DNA of 53,495 nucleotides from Massilia kyonggiensis (GTDB lineage Bacteria; Pseudomonadota; Gammaproteobacteria; Burkholderiales; Burkholderiaceae_D): positions 1 to 53,495 of the forward strand of contig NZ_JANUGY010000019.1 in assembly GCF_024756235.1 (NCBI RefSeq). Direction: 5' to 3'. Both the position numbers and the translations under genes were made by a program. This document shows, one piece after another, positions 10,936 through 20,267 of the stretch; within the stretch, counting starts at the first letter, position 1; the number at the start of each line of letters is the position of its first letter. The notes under the pieces are model-generated. The model was not told the DNA's origin. It saw only the letters and a program-made list of their open reading frames with translations, and ran no database searches.

Positions 10936-12493
10936 CAGGCTGACCGACTGGCTGACGACGCGCGACCACAAGCGCATCGCCGTGCTGTACGCGATTTCCA
11001 TCACCCTGTTCTTTTTCCTCGGCGGCGTGGCGGCGGCATTGATCCGCCTGGAGCTGGCGACGCCGCAGGGTGACCTCGTCAGCGACGACACGTACAACAA
11101 GCTGTTCACGGCGCACGGCATCATCATGGTGTGGCTGTTCCTGATTCCGTCCATCCCCGCGGTGCTGGGGAATTTCCTGATGCCGCTGATGATCGGCGCG
11201 CGCGACCTCGCATTCCCGCGGCTGAACCTCGCGAGCTGGTACCTGTACATGGCGGGCGGCGCGATCGTGCTGTGGGCGCTGCTGGCGGGCGGCGTCGACA
11301 CGGGGTGGACGTTCTACACGCCGTTCTCGTCGATGTTCTCGAACTCGCACGTCGTGGCGGCGCTGTGCGGGGTGCTGGTGCTCGGGTTCTCGTCGATCCT
11401 GACGGGGCTGAACTTCATCGTCAGCGTGCACACGCTGCGCGCGCCGGGCCTCGGCTGGTTCCGCCTGCCGCTGTTCGTGTGGGCGAACTACGCGACGTCG
11501 CTGATCCTCGTGCTGGCCACGCCCGTGCTGGCGATGACCCTGGTGCTGGTCGCGATCGAGCGGCTGTTCCAGGTCGGGATCTTCGACCCCGCGCTGGGCG
11601 GTGATCCGCTGCTGTTCCAGCACCTGTTCTGGTTTTATTCGCACCCGGCCGTGTACATCATGGTGCTGCCGGCGATGGGCGTCGCCAGCGAGATCATCCC
11701 GTGCTTCGCGCGCCGGCCCGTGTTCGGCTACCGCTTCATGGCGTACGCGATCCTCGCCATCGCCGTCATCGGCTTCCTCGTGTGGGGCCACCACATGTTC
11801 GTCAGCGGCCAGTCGATGTACGCGGGGATGGTGTTTTCGCTGCTGTCGTTCCTCGTCGCGATCCCGTCCGCGATCAAGGTGTTCAACTGGACTGCCACCT
11901 TGTACAAGGGCAGCATCCGCTTTTCCGCGCCGATGCTGTACGCGCTGGGTTTCGTCGGCCTGTTCACGATCGGCGGGCTGACCGGGCTGTTCCTCGCGGC
12001 GCTCGCGCTGGACGTGCACCTGTCCGACACCTATTTCGTCGTCGCGCACTTCCACTACATCATGGTGGGCGGCTCCGTGATGGCCTACCTGGGCGGCATC
12101 CACTTCTGGTGGCCCAAGGTCACGGGCCGGATGTATTCGGAGACGTGGGGGAGAATCGCGGCCCTCGTCATCTTCGCCGGCTTCAACCTTACGTTCTTCC
12201 CGCAATACCTGCTGGGCTATGCGGGCATGCCGCGCCGCTACCACAGCTATCCGGAAGAATTCCAGCTGCTGCACGTGCTGTCGTCCGCGGGCGCCGTCAC
12301 GCTGGCCATCGGCTACCTGATGCCGCTCGGTTACCTCGCATGGTCGCTGCGTCATGGCGCGCGGGCGCCGGCGAATCCGTGGCTGGCCACGGGGCTCGAA
12401 TGGCAGACGGCATCGCCGCCGCCCGAACACAATTTCGCGACGCCGCCCATCGTCGTGCGCGAGCCGTATGCCTACACGCCGGAGGGGCCATGA
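10910..12493 (+). CDS. coxA: caa3-type cytochrome c oxidase subunit I (A2-type)
   Basis: Catalytic haem-copper subunit of 527 residues with about twelve helices. Seen: haem-a ligand region AHGIIMVW; CuB histidine H245 and cross-link tyrosine Y249 in FWFYSHPAVYIMVLPAMG; CuB pair H294/H295 (WGHHMF); haem ligands in DTYFVVAHFHYIMVGG. The helix-VI glutamate of A1 enzymes (HPEVY) is alanine (A247), and the preceding residues are Tyr-Ser. This is the YSHPxVY signature used to define A2-type oxidases such as the Thermus and Rhodothermus caa3. The enzyme reduces oxygen to water and pumps protons. Confidence 0.95.
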   Translation: MTSYLAGGDRLTDWLTTRDHKRIAVLYAISITLFFFLGGVAAALIRLELATPQGDLVSDDTYNKLFTAHGIIMVWLFLIPSIPAVLGNFLMPLMIGARDLAFPRLNLASWYLYMAGGAIVLWALLAGGVDTGWTFYTPFSSMFSNSHVVAALCGVLVLGFSSILTGLNFIVSVHTLRAPGLGWFRLPLFVWANYATSLILVLATPVLAMTLVLVAIERLFQVGIFDPALGGDPLLFQHLFWFYSHPAVYIMVLPAMGVASEIIPCFARRPVFGYRFMAYAILAIAVIGFLVWGHHMFVSGQSMYAGMVFSLLSFLVAIPSAIKVFNWTATLYKGSIRFSAPMLYALGFVGLFTIGGLTGLFLAALALDVHLSDTYFVVAHFHYIMVGGSVMAYLGGIHFWWPKVTGRMYSETWGRIAALVIFAGFNLTFFPQYLLGYAGMPRRYHSYPEEFQLLHVLSSAGAVTLAIGYLMPLGYLAWSLRHGARAPANPWLATGLEWQTASPPPEHNFATPPIVVREPYAYTPEGP

Positions 12494-13134
12494 ACGCGCC
12501 GGTCCTGGAACCGCAATTCCGCGACCACGCGCAGCAGGACTTCGCGCGCTCGTTCGGCATGTGGGTATTCCTGTCCAGCGAACTGCTGTTCTTCGGGCCG
12601 CTGCTGTTCGGCTACCTGTACCTGCGCATGCACCATCCGGAAGCGACCGGGATGGCCAGCCGCCACACGGACATGCTGCTGGGGACCGTCAACACGGCCG
12701 TCCTGCTGACCAGCAGTTTTTGCATGGCGCTGGCCGGCCACGCGGCGCAAAAAGGGAACGAAATGCGCGATCGCCGTCGCGCCGCGCGGCTGCTCGCGCT
12801 GACGGCGGCGCTGGGCATTGTCTTCCTCGTCATCAAGGGCATCGAATGGCACCAGGAATTCGACGAGCACCTGTTCCCCGGCGTGGGGTTTCATCCGTCC
12901 GACGGCGGGGACGCGGGCACCGTCTACGGCATGGAGCTGTTCTTCCTGCTGTACTTCGCCGCGACCGGCCTGCACGCGCTGCACCTGTTCATCGGCGTGT
13001 CGGCCTGCCTGTGGCTGATGCGCGGCCCGCGCGCGGAAGCCGTGGAACTGGTCGGCCTGTACTGGCACTTCGTCGACGTGGTGTGGATCGTCCTGTACCC
13101 GTTGCTGTACCTGACCCTGCGCTCGGGAGGCTGA
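12490..13134 (+). CDS. coxC: Cytochrome c oxidase subunit III
   Basis: 214-residue membrane protein with about five helices, the length of the short bacterial subunit III forms. Typical stretches are FGMWVFLSSELLFFGPLL near the N-terminus, LVIKGIEWHQEF in the middle and GLYWHFVDVVWIVLYPLLYL at the end. It overlaps coxA by four bases (ATGA) and is followed one base after its stop by the subunit IV gene. Confidence 0.93.
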   Translation: MNAPVLEPQFRDHAQQDFARSFGMWVFLSSELLFFGPLLFGYLYLRMHHPEATGMASRHTDMLLGTVNTAVLLTSSFCMALAGHAAQKGNEMRDRRRAARLLALTAALGIVFLVIKGIEWHQEFDEHLFPGVGFHPSDGGDAGTVYGMELFFLLYFAATGLHALHLFIGVSACLWLMRGPRAEAVELVGLYWHFVDVVWIVLYPLLYLTLRSGG

Positions 13135-13135
13135 C

Positions 13136-13462
13136 GTGGACCGGACCGTACGCCCCCTCGTGCTCACGTGGCTGGCGCTGATGGCGCTGCTGGCCACGAC
13201 GGCCGCGTGCGCGCTGCTGCGCCTGGGCTGGCTGAACACGGCGATCAGCCTCGCGGTGGCGCTGGCGAAGGCGTTGCTGGTGGCGTTCGTGTTCATGCGC
13301 CTGAAGCGCGCGCCCGCGCTGCTGCGGCTCGCGGCCGTCGCGGGCGCCGTCACGCTCGCGCTGCTGTTCGGGCTCGCGCTGACGGATTACGCGACGCGCA
13401 CGGCACTCAAGGCGCCGTGGCAACAGCCGGCGACGGTGGCGCCGCGGTTGGGGAGCCGGTAG
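13136..13462 (+). CDS. Cytochrome c oxidase subunit IV (prokaryotic type)
   Basis: 108-residue protein of three predicted helices, beginning at GTG 13136, one base after the coxC stop. The middle helix pair with ALAKALLVAFVFMRLK is characteristic of prokaryotic COX4/CyoD-like small subunits, which stabilise the oxidase. It is the last gene of the eleven-gene ACIII-caa3 unit. No clear terminator follows in the 57-base gap before the next gene. Confidence 0.82.
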   Translation: MDRTVRPLVLTWLALMALLATTAACALLRLGWLNTAISLAVALAKALLVAFVFMRLKRAPALLRLAAVAGAVTLALLFGLALTDYATRTALKAPWQQPATVAPRLGSR

Positions 13463-13519
13463 GCGTTGTAAGTAAATTTCTGTATGGCAAATCTAGTTGC
13501 CTTGAATTAAAATGACGGG

Positions 13520-14707
13520 TTGCCGCCATTCGCCCCGCTTCCACCGAATCCCGTCGTGTCGCCCCAAGATCCCCACCGTCCCAACCTGGGCATCGACTGC
13601 CGCCGCGCCGAATTCGCGGACCCGGCCAGCGAGTCACGCTTCACGCGCCAGTTCCTGCCCGAGCGGAACCGCCAGCTGAAGGCCAGCCTGCTGTTCGCGG
13701 CCGCGTTCTACGTCGCGTTCGCGGCCACCGATTTCGCCACCCTGGGCGACACGGCGATCGCGTGGATGCTCATGGGCCTGCGCAGCGTCGTGGCGCTCGT
13801 GGGCCTGGGCTGCTTCGCGGCCATCGTCCGCCGCCCGCGGTCGGTGCGCGTGTCGATCCGGGCCGCGTGTACCCTGCTCGTCGCCGCGCTGGCCGTGTTC
13901 ATGGTCGTGTGCTGGTTCCAGCCGCAGGTGCTGGCGTGGAATGCGATGTCGCAGGCGCTGATCCTGATGGCGGTCTACGTCAATTTCCCCAATCGTTTCA
14001 TCTACGCGGTGGCGATCGGCGTCGGGTCGAGCATCGTGTTCGCCGCGATGCTGGCCATCCAGGGCAATCTGCGGGCGGACGACCTGCTGACGCTCGTGCT
14101 GCTGCTCGTGATGGGCAATGCGCTCGGCTACATCGCGGCGCGCCGGTTCCACGTCGCCCAGCGCGAACAGTTCCGCGCCTCGCTCCAGCTGCAGCAGCTG
14201 GCCGACCGCGATCCGCTGACGGGCTGCCACAACCGCCGCTTCCTGCAAAAAGGCCTGTTGAACGCGGAGCTGGAGCGCACGCGCCGCTACGGCGCGCCGC
14301 TGTCGGTGGTCTTGTGCGACCTCGACCATTTCAAGCGCATCAACGACACCTACGGCCACGCGGCCGGCGACCGGGTACTGGCGGATTTCGCCGGCCTGCT
14401 GCTGTCGCTGACGCGCGACACGGTCGACAGCGTGATCCGCTACGGCGGCGAGGAGTTCCTGCTCGTGCTGCCGCAGACGGACCTCGCGGGCGCGCAGGCG
14501 CTGGCGGAACGCATCCGCGCGGCCTTCGCCGACGCGCCCGGCGCAATCATCAAGGCGACGGCGAGCTTCGGCATCGCGTCCGTGCCCGCGCAGGCGCCGG
14601 TGCTGCCCGCATCGTCGGAAGCGCTGATCGGCGCCGCGGATGCGCAGCTCTATGCCGCCAAGCGGGGCGGGCGCAACATGGTGTGCGCGACGCTCGCCGG
14701 ACCCTGA
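13520..14707 (+). CDS. Membrane-bound diguanylate cyclase (GGDEF)
   Basis: Up to 395 residues: about six membrane helices (roughly 50-210) followed by a GGDEF domain (about 225-390). The active-site loop reads RYGGEEF, a catalytically competent variant, with a metal site in CDLDHFKRINDTYGH. The usual inhibitory RxxD site five residues upstream is not present (DTVD there), so product inhibition may be lost. It would synthesise cyclic di-GMP. The start is uncertain: TTG 13520 or GTG 13556 are both possible, and neither has a convincing ribosome-binding site. Confidence 0.88.
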   Translation: MPPFAPLPPNPVVSPQDPHRPNLGIDCRRAEFADPASESRFTRQFLPERNRQLKASLLFAAAFYVAFAATDFATLGDTAIAWMLMGLRSVVALVGLGCFAAIVRRPRSVRVSIRAACTLLVAALAVFMVVCWFQPQVLAWNAMSQALILMAVYVNFPNRFIYAVAIGVGSSIVFAAMLAIQGNLRADDLLTLVLLLVMGNALGYIAARRFHVAQREQFRASLQLQQLADRDPLTGCHNRRFLQKGLLNAELERTRRYGAPLSVVLCDLDHFKRINDTYGHAAGDRVLADFAGLLLSLTRDTVDSVIRYGGEEFLLVLPQTDLAGAQALAERIRAAFADAPGAIIKATASFGIASVPAQAPVLPASSEALIGAADAQLYAAKRGGRNMVCATLAGP

Positions 14708-14708
14708 A

Positions 14709-15503
14709 TCACCGGCCGCCGGCCGCGCGCACGCGGTACCAGGCGAGGCCGATCCATTCGTACGTCGCATACCACGACCGGCGCATGCCCTCCGCGCTGG
14801 GCACCCAGGCGTGGATCGACAGCGGCTGGCGGCCGAAGAACATCGTGGGCGCGCTGACGACGTCCAGCCCGGCGCGCGCGAACACGGCGCTGGCGCGCGG
14901 CATGTGCATCGCGTCGGTGACCAGCAGGATCCGGTGGGTGCCGTCCGCGCGCAGGATGGCGGCGCTGAAGGCCGCGTTCTCCGCCGTGTCGCCGGAGCGG
15001 TCCTCGAGCCACTTCACCGGCACGCCGAAATCTTCGCGCAGGGCGGCGGCCATGCTGTCGGCTTCCGAGGCGGTCCGGTTACCCTTGTCGGCGCCGCCGT
15101 TGCCGCCGCTGACGAGGATGGGCAGCCCCGTCTTGCGTTGCAGGTGCGCCGCATAGCGCAGGCGCGCGAGGGCGATGTAGTCGGGGATGTCGCGGTCGCC
15201 GTATTCGGGAGCATGCCGCACGCGGCCCGCCGCCAGCACGACGATGGCCTGGGCGCCGGCGCGCTCGGGTTCCTGCAGCGGGGCCGTCAGCCGTTCCAAC
15301 GGTGCGACCAGGAGCGCCGCGCCGCCCGTGGTCGACAGGAATGCCAGCAGCGCGAACCCGGTGCCGGCGACGATGCGGCCGGCGCGCGGCCGGCGGCGCC
15401 ACAGCACGAGGCCGATGACGATGACGAGGAACAGGCTGGCGGGCGGCAGGATCAGGCCGCGCGGGATCAGGTTGACGATGTCGAGCAGCGGTGCAAAAGT
15501 CAT
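14709..15503 (-). CDS. YdcF/ElyC-family membrane protein (DUF218)
   Basis: 264-residue protein: two N-terminal membrane helices and a periplasmic DUF218 domain. Seen family motifs include IVVLAAGR, ILVSGGNGG, SEADSMA, EDRSGDTAENA and ILLVTDAMHMPRA. ElyC/YdcF-like proteins are tied to cell-envelope and undecaprenyl-carrier metabolism in some bacteria, but the reaction is not settled. ATG 15503 is chosen because the longer frame to 15560 adds 19 arginine-rich residues ahead of the first helix. It is convergent with the diguanylate cyclase gene, one base apart. Confidence 0.88.
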   Translation of the reverse strand: MTFAPLLDIVNLIPRGLILPPASLFLVIVIGLVLWRRRPRAGRIVAGTGFALLAFLSTTGGAALLVAPLERLTAPLQEPERAGAQAIVVLAAGRVRHAPEYGDRDIPDYIALARLRYAAHLQRKTGLPILVSGGNGGADKGNRTASEADSMAAALREDFGVPVKWLEDRSGDTAENAAFSAAILRADGTHRILLVTDAMHMPRASAVFARAGLDVVSAPTMFFGRQPLSIHAWVPSAEGMRRSWYATYEWIGLAWYRVRAAGGR

Positions 15504-15578
15504 GGATCGTGGGCGTGATGGTGGCGCCCGGAGTAGACCGCAGCCGGGCCGCCGCGTCAAGCGGCCCGTGACCGGCAG

Positions 15579-16175
15579 CTAGGTCTTGCGCCGGCGCGCG
15601 GCGGTCGCACCCGCGAGGCCGAGGCCCAGCAGCGCCAGCGTGCCGGGTTCCGGCACCGGGTTGCCGGTGCCGTCGTCGACGAAGCTTGCGGTCCAGTAGC
15701 CGGCCGTGGGAAAGCCGGCCCACGGGCTGCCGTTGTTCAGTGCGTTGAACTGGTCCTTCACGGCATTGCCCACCGGGTTGCCGACGGTGATGCTGAGGAA
15801 CGTGGTCGCATCGTTGATCGACGCTCCAGCGTACGCGATGACGGCGAGGCCCTGGCCCGGATCCTGGTACTGCAGCGCGCCCGAGACGGGATCGACGGGG
15901 ACGGAAAACGTCCAGCCGATGATGCTGGCGGTGGTGTTGTCGAACGCGAGACCGGGGTACGCCATCTGGATATTCGTGATGTCGTTGTAGCCGATGGCGC
16001 CCGCCTGGACGACGCTCGCGGCGACGTCGAACGTGGCGTACGTCGGCTGGCCGACGTGCGGGCCGAACCCCTGGCTCGTCGTCGTCCAGCTGTACGTGTA
16101 GACCGGCGCGGCCCACGCCGTGCCGGCGCACAGGCAGAGTAGTGCCGTGAATCTCTTGATTGTCGCGATCGACAT
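15579..16175 (-). CDS. PEP-CTERM sorting domain protein
   Basis: 198-residue exported protein. A signal peptide ending AWA-AP is followed by a beta-rich body with no recognised enzyme motif. The C-terminal PEP-CTERM tail has VPEPGTLALLG, a hydrophobic helix and a basic RRRKT end. Such tails are processed by an exosortase in exopolysaccharide-producing Gram-negatives; no exosortase gene is in this window. The ribosome-binding site AAGGGG lies about 8 bases before the ATG. It is 50 bases downstream of the GH1-like gene on the same strand, so it could be the tail of that operon or separate. The body is of unknown function. Confidence 0.85.
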   Translation of the reverse strand: MSIATIKRFTALLCLCAGTAWAAPVYTYSWTTTSQGFGPHVGQPTYATFDVAASVVQAGAIGYNDITNIQMAYPGLAFDNTTASIIGWTFSVPVDPVSGALQYQDPGQGLAVIAYAGASINDATTFLSITVGNPVGNAVKDQFNALNNGSPWAGFPTAGYWTASFVDDGTGNPVPEPGTLALLGLGLAGATAARRRKT

Positions 16176-16225
16176 GTCGATACCCCTTCAAAGAGTGGAT
16201 GCACATTGCGGGGTATTGACAAGCA

Positions 16226-17470
16226 TCAATCGTGCCGTGACTTTTTGTCGTTGATAGTCAATGACTTGTGATAAGCGTCGGCGCCGCCTGTCAAGTTTGT
16301 CGACAGTCGTCCATTCCATGCCGCGATCAGGTCGCGGTACGCCGTCCCGACGGGCCGGATGCGGCGGTCCAGGTCGTACAGCCCGCGCGGATTGACGATG
16401 CCGCGCGCCTCGCGCAGTTCGATGTGCCAGTCGACCTGGTCGGTCAGCGAATACCACGTGAAGCCGGCGACGGGCACGCCGCTCCGCATCAGGCTGCGCA
16501 CGTGGGCCCACTGGCAGCGCAGCCACTCGCGGGCTTCGTCGCCGTGCGGCCCCTGGTCGAGGTTCGTTTCCGTGTGCATCAGCGGCAGGCCGTAGCGCTG
16601 TGCGTACTCCTGCGCAATCATCGCGTACCCAAGTGTTTCGCCCGCATCGCGCGCCGTGCCGTCGGGGGCGACGTCGTGTTCGTTCGTCATGTAGTAATCG
16701 GTGCCGAGGATGCAGTGGTGGCGCAGCGCGTGTTGTTCGAAGAATTCGCATTCGTCCGGCGTCATGCCGTGCGCCAGCACGAACTCGCGCTGTACCGGCT
16801 CGAGCGGGCGGCCGTAGTTGAAGTCGAGCGACAGGAAGCGCAGCCGGTTGCGCCGTTCGGCTTCCGCGACGGCGTCGGGATGCGGCGCGTGGAAGTATTC
16901 GCTCGATTCGCTCTGGATGAACACCGCGTCGGGACGCAAGGTCACGATCTCGTGCATCGCCAGCACGTTGGCACGGGCCAGGTGCTTCAGCGCCGTGACG
17001 TACGACCGGAAATCGCGCGCCTGCTCGTTCCACCACCCGAACAGCGCGGAGAATTTCGCGCACACGTACATCTCGTTGACGGGCGTGTACAGCCGGATCC
17101 ACGGATAGCGCGTCGCGAAGGCCCGGGCATAGCCCTGGAACAGCGCGGGAAAATCGGGATTCTGGAAGTTGCCGATCCAGTCCGGCACGCAGAAGTGGCA
17201 CAGGTCCGCGACGGGTTCGATGCCGCTCCGGCGCAGCGCGCCGAACGCCTGGTCGGCGAATTCCCAGTCGTAGCGGTCCGGCCCCAGCCATGTGCGGTAC
17301 AGCGGCACGCCGTAGCGCAGGGTGCGGATGCCCAGGTGCGCCACGAGCGCGAAGTCCGTCCGCCATTGCCCGTAGTGGCCGCATTCTTCCATCTGGTCGC
17401 GGCGGATGCGGCCATCGGCGATCGTCGGCGCGCTGTTCTCGATTCCGGTGGCGAACATGAACGGCAGCAT
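16226..17470 (-). CDS. GH1-like family glycoside hydrolase
   Basis: 414-residue cytoplasmic protein without signal peptide. The likely acid/base is E133 in TPVNEMY (GH1: T-x-N-E-P) and the likely nucleophile is E301 in HTETNLDQG (GH1: TENG-like). Both lie at the ends of predicted beta strands of a TIM barrel. The protein is shorter than typical GH1 enzymes (about 450) and the motifs deviate, so substrate specificity cannot be called. It starts immediately after the alpha-hydroxyacid oxidase stop codon with no gap, and is therefore translated from the same seven-gene message. Confidence 0.75.
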   Translation of the reverse strand: MLPFMFATGIENSAPTIADGRIRRDQMEECGHYGQWRTDFALVAHLGIRTLRYGVPLYRTWLGPDRYDWEFADQAFGALRRSGIEPVADLCHFCVPDWIGNFQNPDFPALFQGYARAFATRYPWIRLYTPVNEMYVCAKFSALFGWWNEQARDFRSYVTALKHLARANVLAMHEIVTLRPDAVFIQSESSEYFHAPHPDAVAEAERRNRLRFLSLDFNYGRPLEPVQREFVLAHGMTPDECEFFEQHALRHHCILGTDYYMTNEHDVAPDGTARDAGETLGYAMIAQEYAQRYGLPLMHTETNLDQGPHGDEAREWLRCQWAHVRSLMRSGVPVAGFTWYSLTDQVDWHIELREARGIVNPRGLYDLDRRIRPVGTAYRDLIAAWNGRLSTNLTGGADAYHKSLTINDKKSRHD

Positions 17471-18628
17471 TCAGCGCCTCCCCAGCGGCGGCTGCGCGGT
17501 GACGACGCCGGGCTCGATGCGCTGCAGGTTGTCGAGGCCCGTGAGCAGCATGCAGTCCTGCAGTTCCTGTTCCAGCAGGGTGAGGGCGCACGTGACGCCT
17601 TCGCGCCCGCGCGCGGCCAGGCCGTACAGCCACGCGCGTCCGGAGAGGCAGGCGTGGGCGCCGAGGCCGATCGCCTTGACGATGTCGCCGCCCGTGCGGA
17701 TGCCGCCGTCGAACAGCACTTCGATGCGGTCGCCCACGGCATCCACGATTTCCGGCAGCACGGAGATCGACGACGGCGCGCCGTCCAGCTGGCGCCCGCC
17801 GTGGTTCGACACGATGATGGCGTCCGCGCCGATGTCGATGGCGGTGCGCGCGTCGTCCGGATTCATCACGCCTTTCAGGATCAGCTTTCGCTGCCATGTC
17901 GCGCGCACCCGGCGCGCCGTGTTCACGTCGAACGAAGGATCGAACTGCTCCTCGATCCACTTCGACAGCGAGCCGATGGAGCCGGCCTCCTTGATCTCGT
18001 GCTCGAAATTGCCGAACGTATGGCGCTTGCTGCCCGCCATGTTCGCGAGCCAGCGCGGGTGGCCCACCATCTGCATGATGTTCGCCGGCGTCAGGCGCGG
18101 CGGCACCGCGAGGCCGTGCTTTTCGTCGGCCCAGCGCTTGCCCTGCGTGTGCAGGTCGATGGTCAGCACGAGCGCCGAGCAGTTCGCGTCGTGGGCGCGG
18201 CGCATCAGGCTTGCGTTGACCTTGTGGTCCTTCATCAGGTACAGCTGGAACCAGAACGGTTGATTGATCGCCTCCGCCACGTCCTCGATGGAATTGATGG
18301 AGCACGTCGACAGGCAGAACGGCACGCCGAAGTCCACCGCCGCGCGCGCCGCCTCGCATTCGCCGTTGGCCCACGTGAGGCCCGCGAGGCCAGTCGGGCC
18401 GAGGGCCAGGGGGATGCGCGCCGGGTCGCCCGCCATCGTGACGCGGGTGTCGCGGTGCGACACGTCGCGCAGGCTGTGCTGGCGCAGGGTCAGCGCACGC
18501 ATGTCGTCCAGGTTGCGCTGCACGGTCAACTGCTGTTCGCTGCCGCCGTGGATGTAGTCGAACACGACGCCGGGCAGGCGTTCGCGCGCGAGGCATTCGA
18601 GGTCGAAGATGCTGGCTACCTTGCTCAT
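17471..18628 (-). CDS. FMN-dependent alpha-hydroxy-acid dehydrogenase/oxidase
   Basis: 385-residue member of the L-lactate dehydrogenase/glycolate oxidase family. It folds as a TIM barrel binding FMN and oxidises L-2-hydroxy acids to 2-oxo acids. Seen: the active-site tyrosine region VFDYIHGGS, QLYLMKD, the catalytic-His segment SNHGGRQLDGAPSS, and the phosphate-binding DGGIRTGGDIVKAI. No membrane-anchoring insertion is obvious. The ribosome-binding site AAGGAC overlaps the stop codon of the GMC gene ten bases upstream. Whether it acts on lactate or on a sugar-derived hydroxy acid is unknown. Confidence 0.88.
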   Translation of the reverse strand: MSKVASIFDLECLARERLPGVVFDYIHGGSEQQLTVQRNLDDMRALTLRQHSLRDVSHRDTRVTMAGDPARIPLALGPTGLAGLTWANGECEAARAAVDFGVPFCLSTCSINSIEDVAEAINQPFWFQLYLMKDHKVNASLMRRAHDANCSALVLTIDLHTQGKRWADEKHGLAVPPRLTPANIMQMVGHPRWLANMAGSKRHTFGNFEHEIKEAGSIGSLSKWIEEQFDPSFDVNTARRVRATWQRKLILKGVMNPDDARTAIDIGADAIIVSNHGGRQLDGAPSSISVLPEIVDAVGDRIEVLFDGGIRTGGDIVKAIGLGAHACLSGRAWLYGLAARGREGVTCALTLLEQELQDCMLLTGLDNLQRIEPGVVTAQPPLGRR

Positions 18629-18638
18629 GTCGTTGTCC

Positions 18639-20267
18639 TTACAATTCCCCGCGCGCCGCGAGCGCCTGGATGCGCGCGCCCATGCGGCAGGCGAGGGCCT
18701 GGATCGTCAGCGACGGATTCACGCCGCCCGCCGTCGGGAACAGCGAGCCGTCGCAGATCCACAGGTTGGCCACGTCCCAGCTGCGGCCATCCGCGTCCAC
18801 GACGCTCGTCTCCCGGTCGTTGCCCATGCGGCACGTGCCGAGGATGTGGCTCGTGTCGTCGCTCGTCCAGGCGTCCTTGCCGCCGGCCGCCGCCAGCATC
18901 TCGCCCATGAAGCGGCGCGCGTGGTCCTGCATGCGGCGGTCGTTGGCGGCATATTCGAACGTCACGTGCGCAACGGGCAGGCCGTGGCGGTCGCGCACGT
19001 CCGCCAGTTCCACGCGGTTGCACGCGCGCGGCTCCGTCTCGGCGACCGCGACGAGCCCCGCCATGTGGTTGTAGTCCGCCATCTCGCGGCGCAGTGCCAT
19101 GCCCCACAGATGCCGTTCCGTCACGAGCAGCTGGGCCCACGCGCGCGGCAGCGGGCCCTGGCTCATGAAGGCGTAGCCGCCGTGGAAATCCTTGCCCGCG
19201 TCCGTGTAATTCCAGTGCTCGCACACGGCCATGTTGGGCGGGCCCTTGTACCAGCGGATGGCTTCGTCGAAGCGGGCCCACACGCCGGGGCCGGCGTGTG
19301 TCGTCAGGTGCGTGCCGACGAGGCCCGAGCCGTTCGCGAGGCCCTGCGGGAAGCGGCTGCACGCGGAATTCAGCAGCAGGCGCGGCGTCTCGATCGCATA
19401 GCCGGCCACCACGACGTTGCGCGCGCGCTGGAAGCGCCATGCGTCGTTGCGGCGATAGTGCACGCCCGCCGCGCGGCCGTCGGCGCCGAGCTCGATGCGG
19501 CCGGCCATCGCGAGGTCGCGCACTTCCGCGCCCGCCGCCAGCGCGCGGGGAATCCACACGATCAGCGCGCTCTGCTTGGCGTTCGTCGCGCAGCCGAAGT
19601 TGCAGAAACCCCGGTAGACGCAGGGCGGCGACTTGCCGCGCGGTGCGGACACGGTCGCCAGCGGCACGGCTGACCACTCGATGCCCATCTTTTCCGCGCC
19701 GCGCGCGAGCACGAGGCCGGCCGCGTTCATCTCGTGTTCGCGATAGGGGTAGCGGCGGCGCGGCGGTCCCCACGGATAGCGCACGGGTCCGGACACGGCC
19801 AGCGCCCGCTCCGCCTCGTCGTAATAGGGCGCCAGTTCGTCGTAGGTGATGGGCCAGTCGAAGCCGTAGCCCAGTTGGCTGCGCGACCGGAACCACTCGG
19901 GCCGGAAGCGCAGCGAGATCATGCTGAAGTGGACGGTCGACCCGCCCACGCCCCAGCCGGAATTGTTCCCGCCGAGGGCCAGCGCGTCGGTGCCGCCGGA
20001 CAGCCGTTCTTCCAGCCAGTACAGCTGTTGCTGCGCTTCCTCGTCCGACGCGAAATCCTCCAGCGGGCGCCAGAACGGGCCGGCTTCCAGCACGACGACG
20101 GAAAAGCCGGCCTCCGCGAGCTTGCACGCGAGCGTGGCGCCGCCGGCGCCGGCGCCGACGATGACGAAATCGACGGCGTCATCGTCGTCGTATTCGCGCA
20201 TCGTCACCCAGCCCCCACGCTCGTACACGTCGGGTGCGCGGCCGCCGCCTGTCCGTGGCGCGATCAC
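18639..20267 (-). CDS. GMC-family oxidoreductase, gluconate 2-dehydrogenase-like large subunit
   Basis: Flavoprotein of about 542 residues. The FAD-binding GxGxxG motif (VGAGAGGATLACKLAEAG) is near residue 38, followed by GGNNSGWGVGGST, a cysteine motif in GFCNFGC, and C-terminal motifs HILGTCRMG and GGVNPSLTIQALA. These are typical of membrane-bound gluconate/sorbitol-type dehydrogenases rather than of glucose oxidase. The GTG at 20267 overlaps the subunit 3 stop (GTGA). ATG 20201 (MREYDDDD) is an alternative start. No Tat signal is seen, so the location is unclear. It would oxidise a sugar, sugar acid or polyol. Confidence 0.88.
   Translation of the reverse strand: MIAPRTGGGRAPDVYERGGWVTMREYDDDDAVDFVIVGAGAGGATLACKLAEAGFSVVVLEAGPFWRPLEDFASDEEAQQQLYWLEERLSGGTDALALGGNNSGWGVGGSTVHFSMISLRFRPEWFRSRSQLGYGFDWPITYDELAPYYDEAERALAVSGPVRYPWGPPRRRYPYREHEMNAAGLVLARGAEKMGIEWSAVPLATVSAPRGKSPPCVYRGFCNFGCATNAKQSALIVWIPRALAAGAEVRDLAMAGRIELGADGRAAGVHYRRNDAWRFQRARNVVVAGYAIETPRLLLNSACSRFPQGLANGSGLVGTHLTTHAGPGVWARFDEAIRWYKGPPNMAVCEHWNYTDAGKDFHGGYAFMSQGPLPRAWAQLLVTERHLWGMALRREMADYNHMAGLVAVAETEPRACNRVELADVRDRHGLPVAHVTFEYAANDRRMQDHARRFMGEMLAAAGGKDAWTSDDTSHILGTCRMGNDRETSVVDADGRSWDVANLWICDGSLFPTAGGVNPSLTIQALACRMGARIQALAARGEL

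Noticed and set aside
15546..15568. GC stem-loop between the PEP-CTERM and YdcF-like genes as a terminator
   Set aside because: GGGCCGC and GCGGCCC can pair, but no T-run follows on either strand, so it was not called.
16268..18910. Long plus-strand frame over the GH1 and hydroxyacid oxidase genes
   Set aside because: It spans the junction of two real minus-strand genes, and its composition is typical of a shadow frame. No family motif is present.
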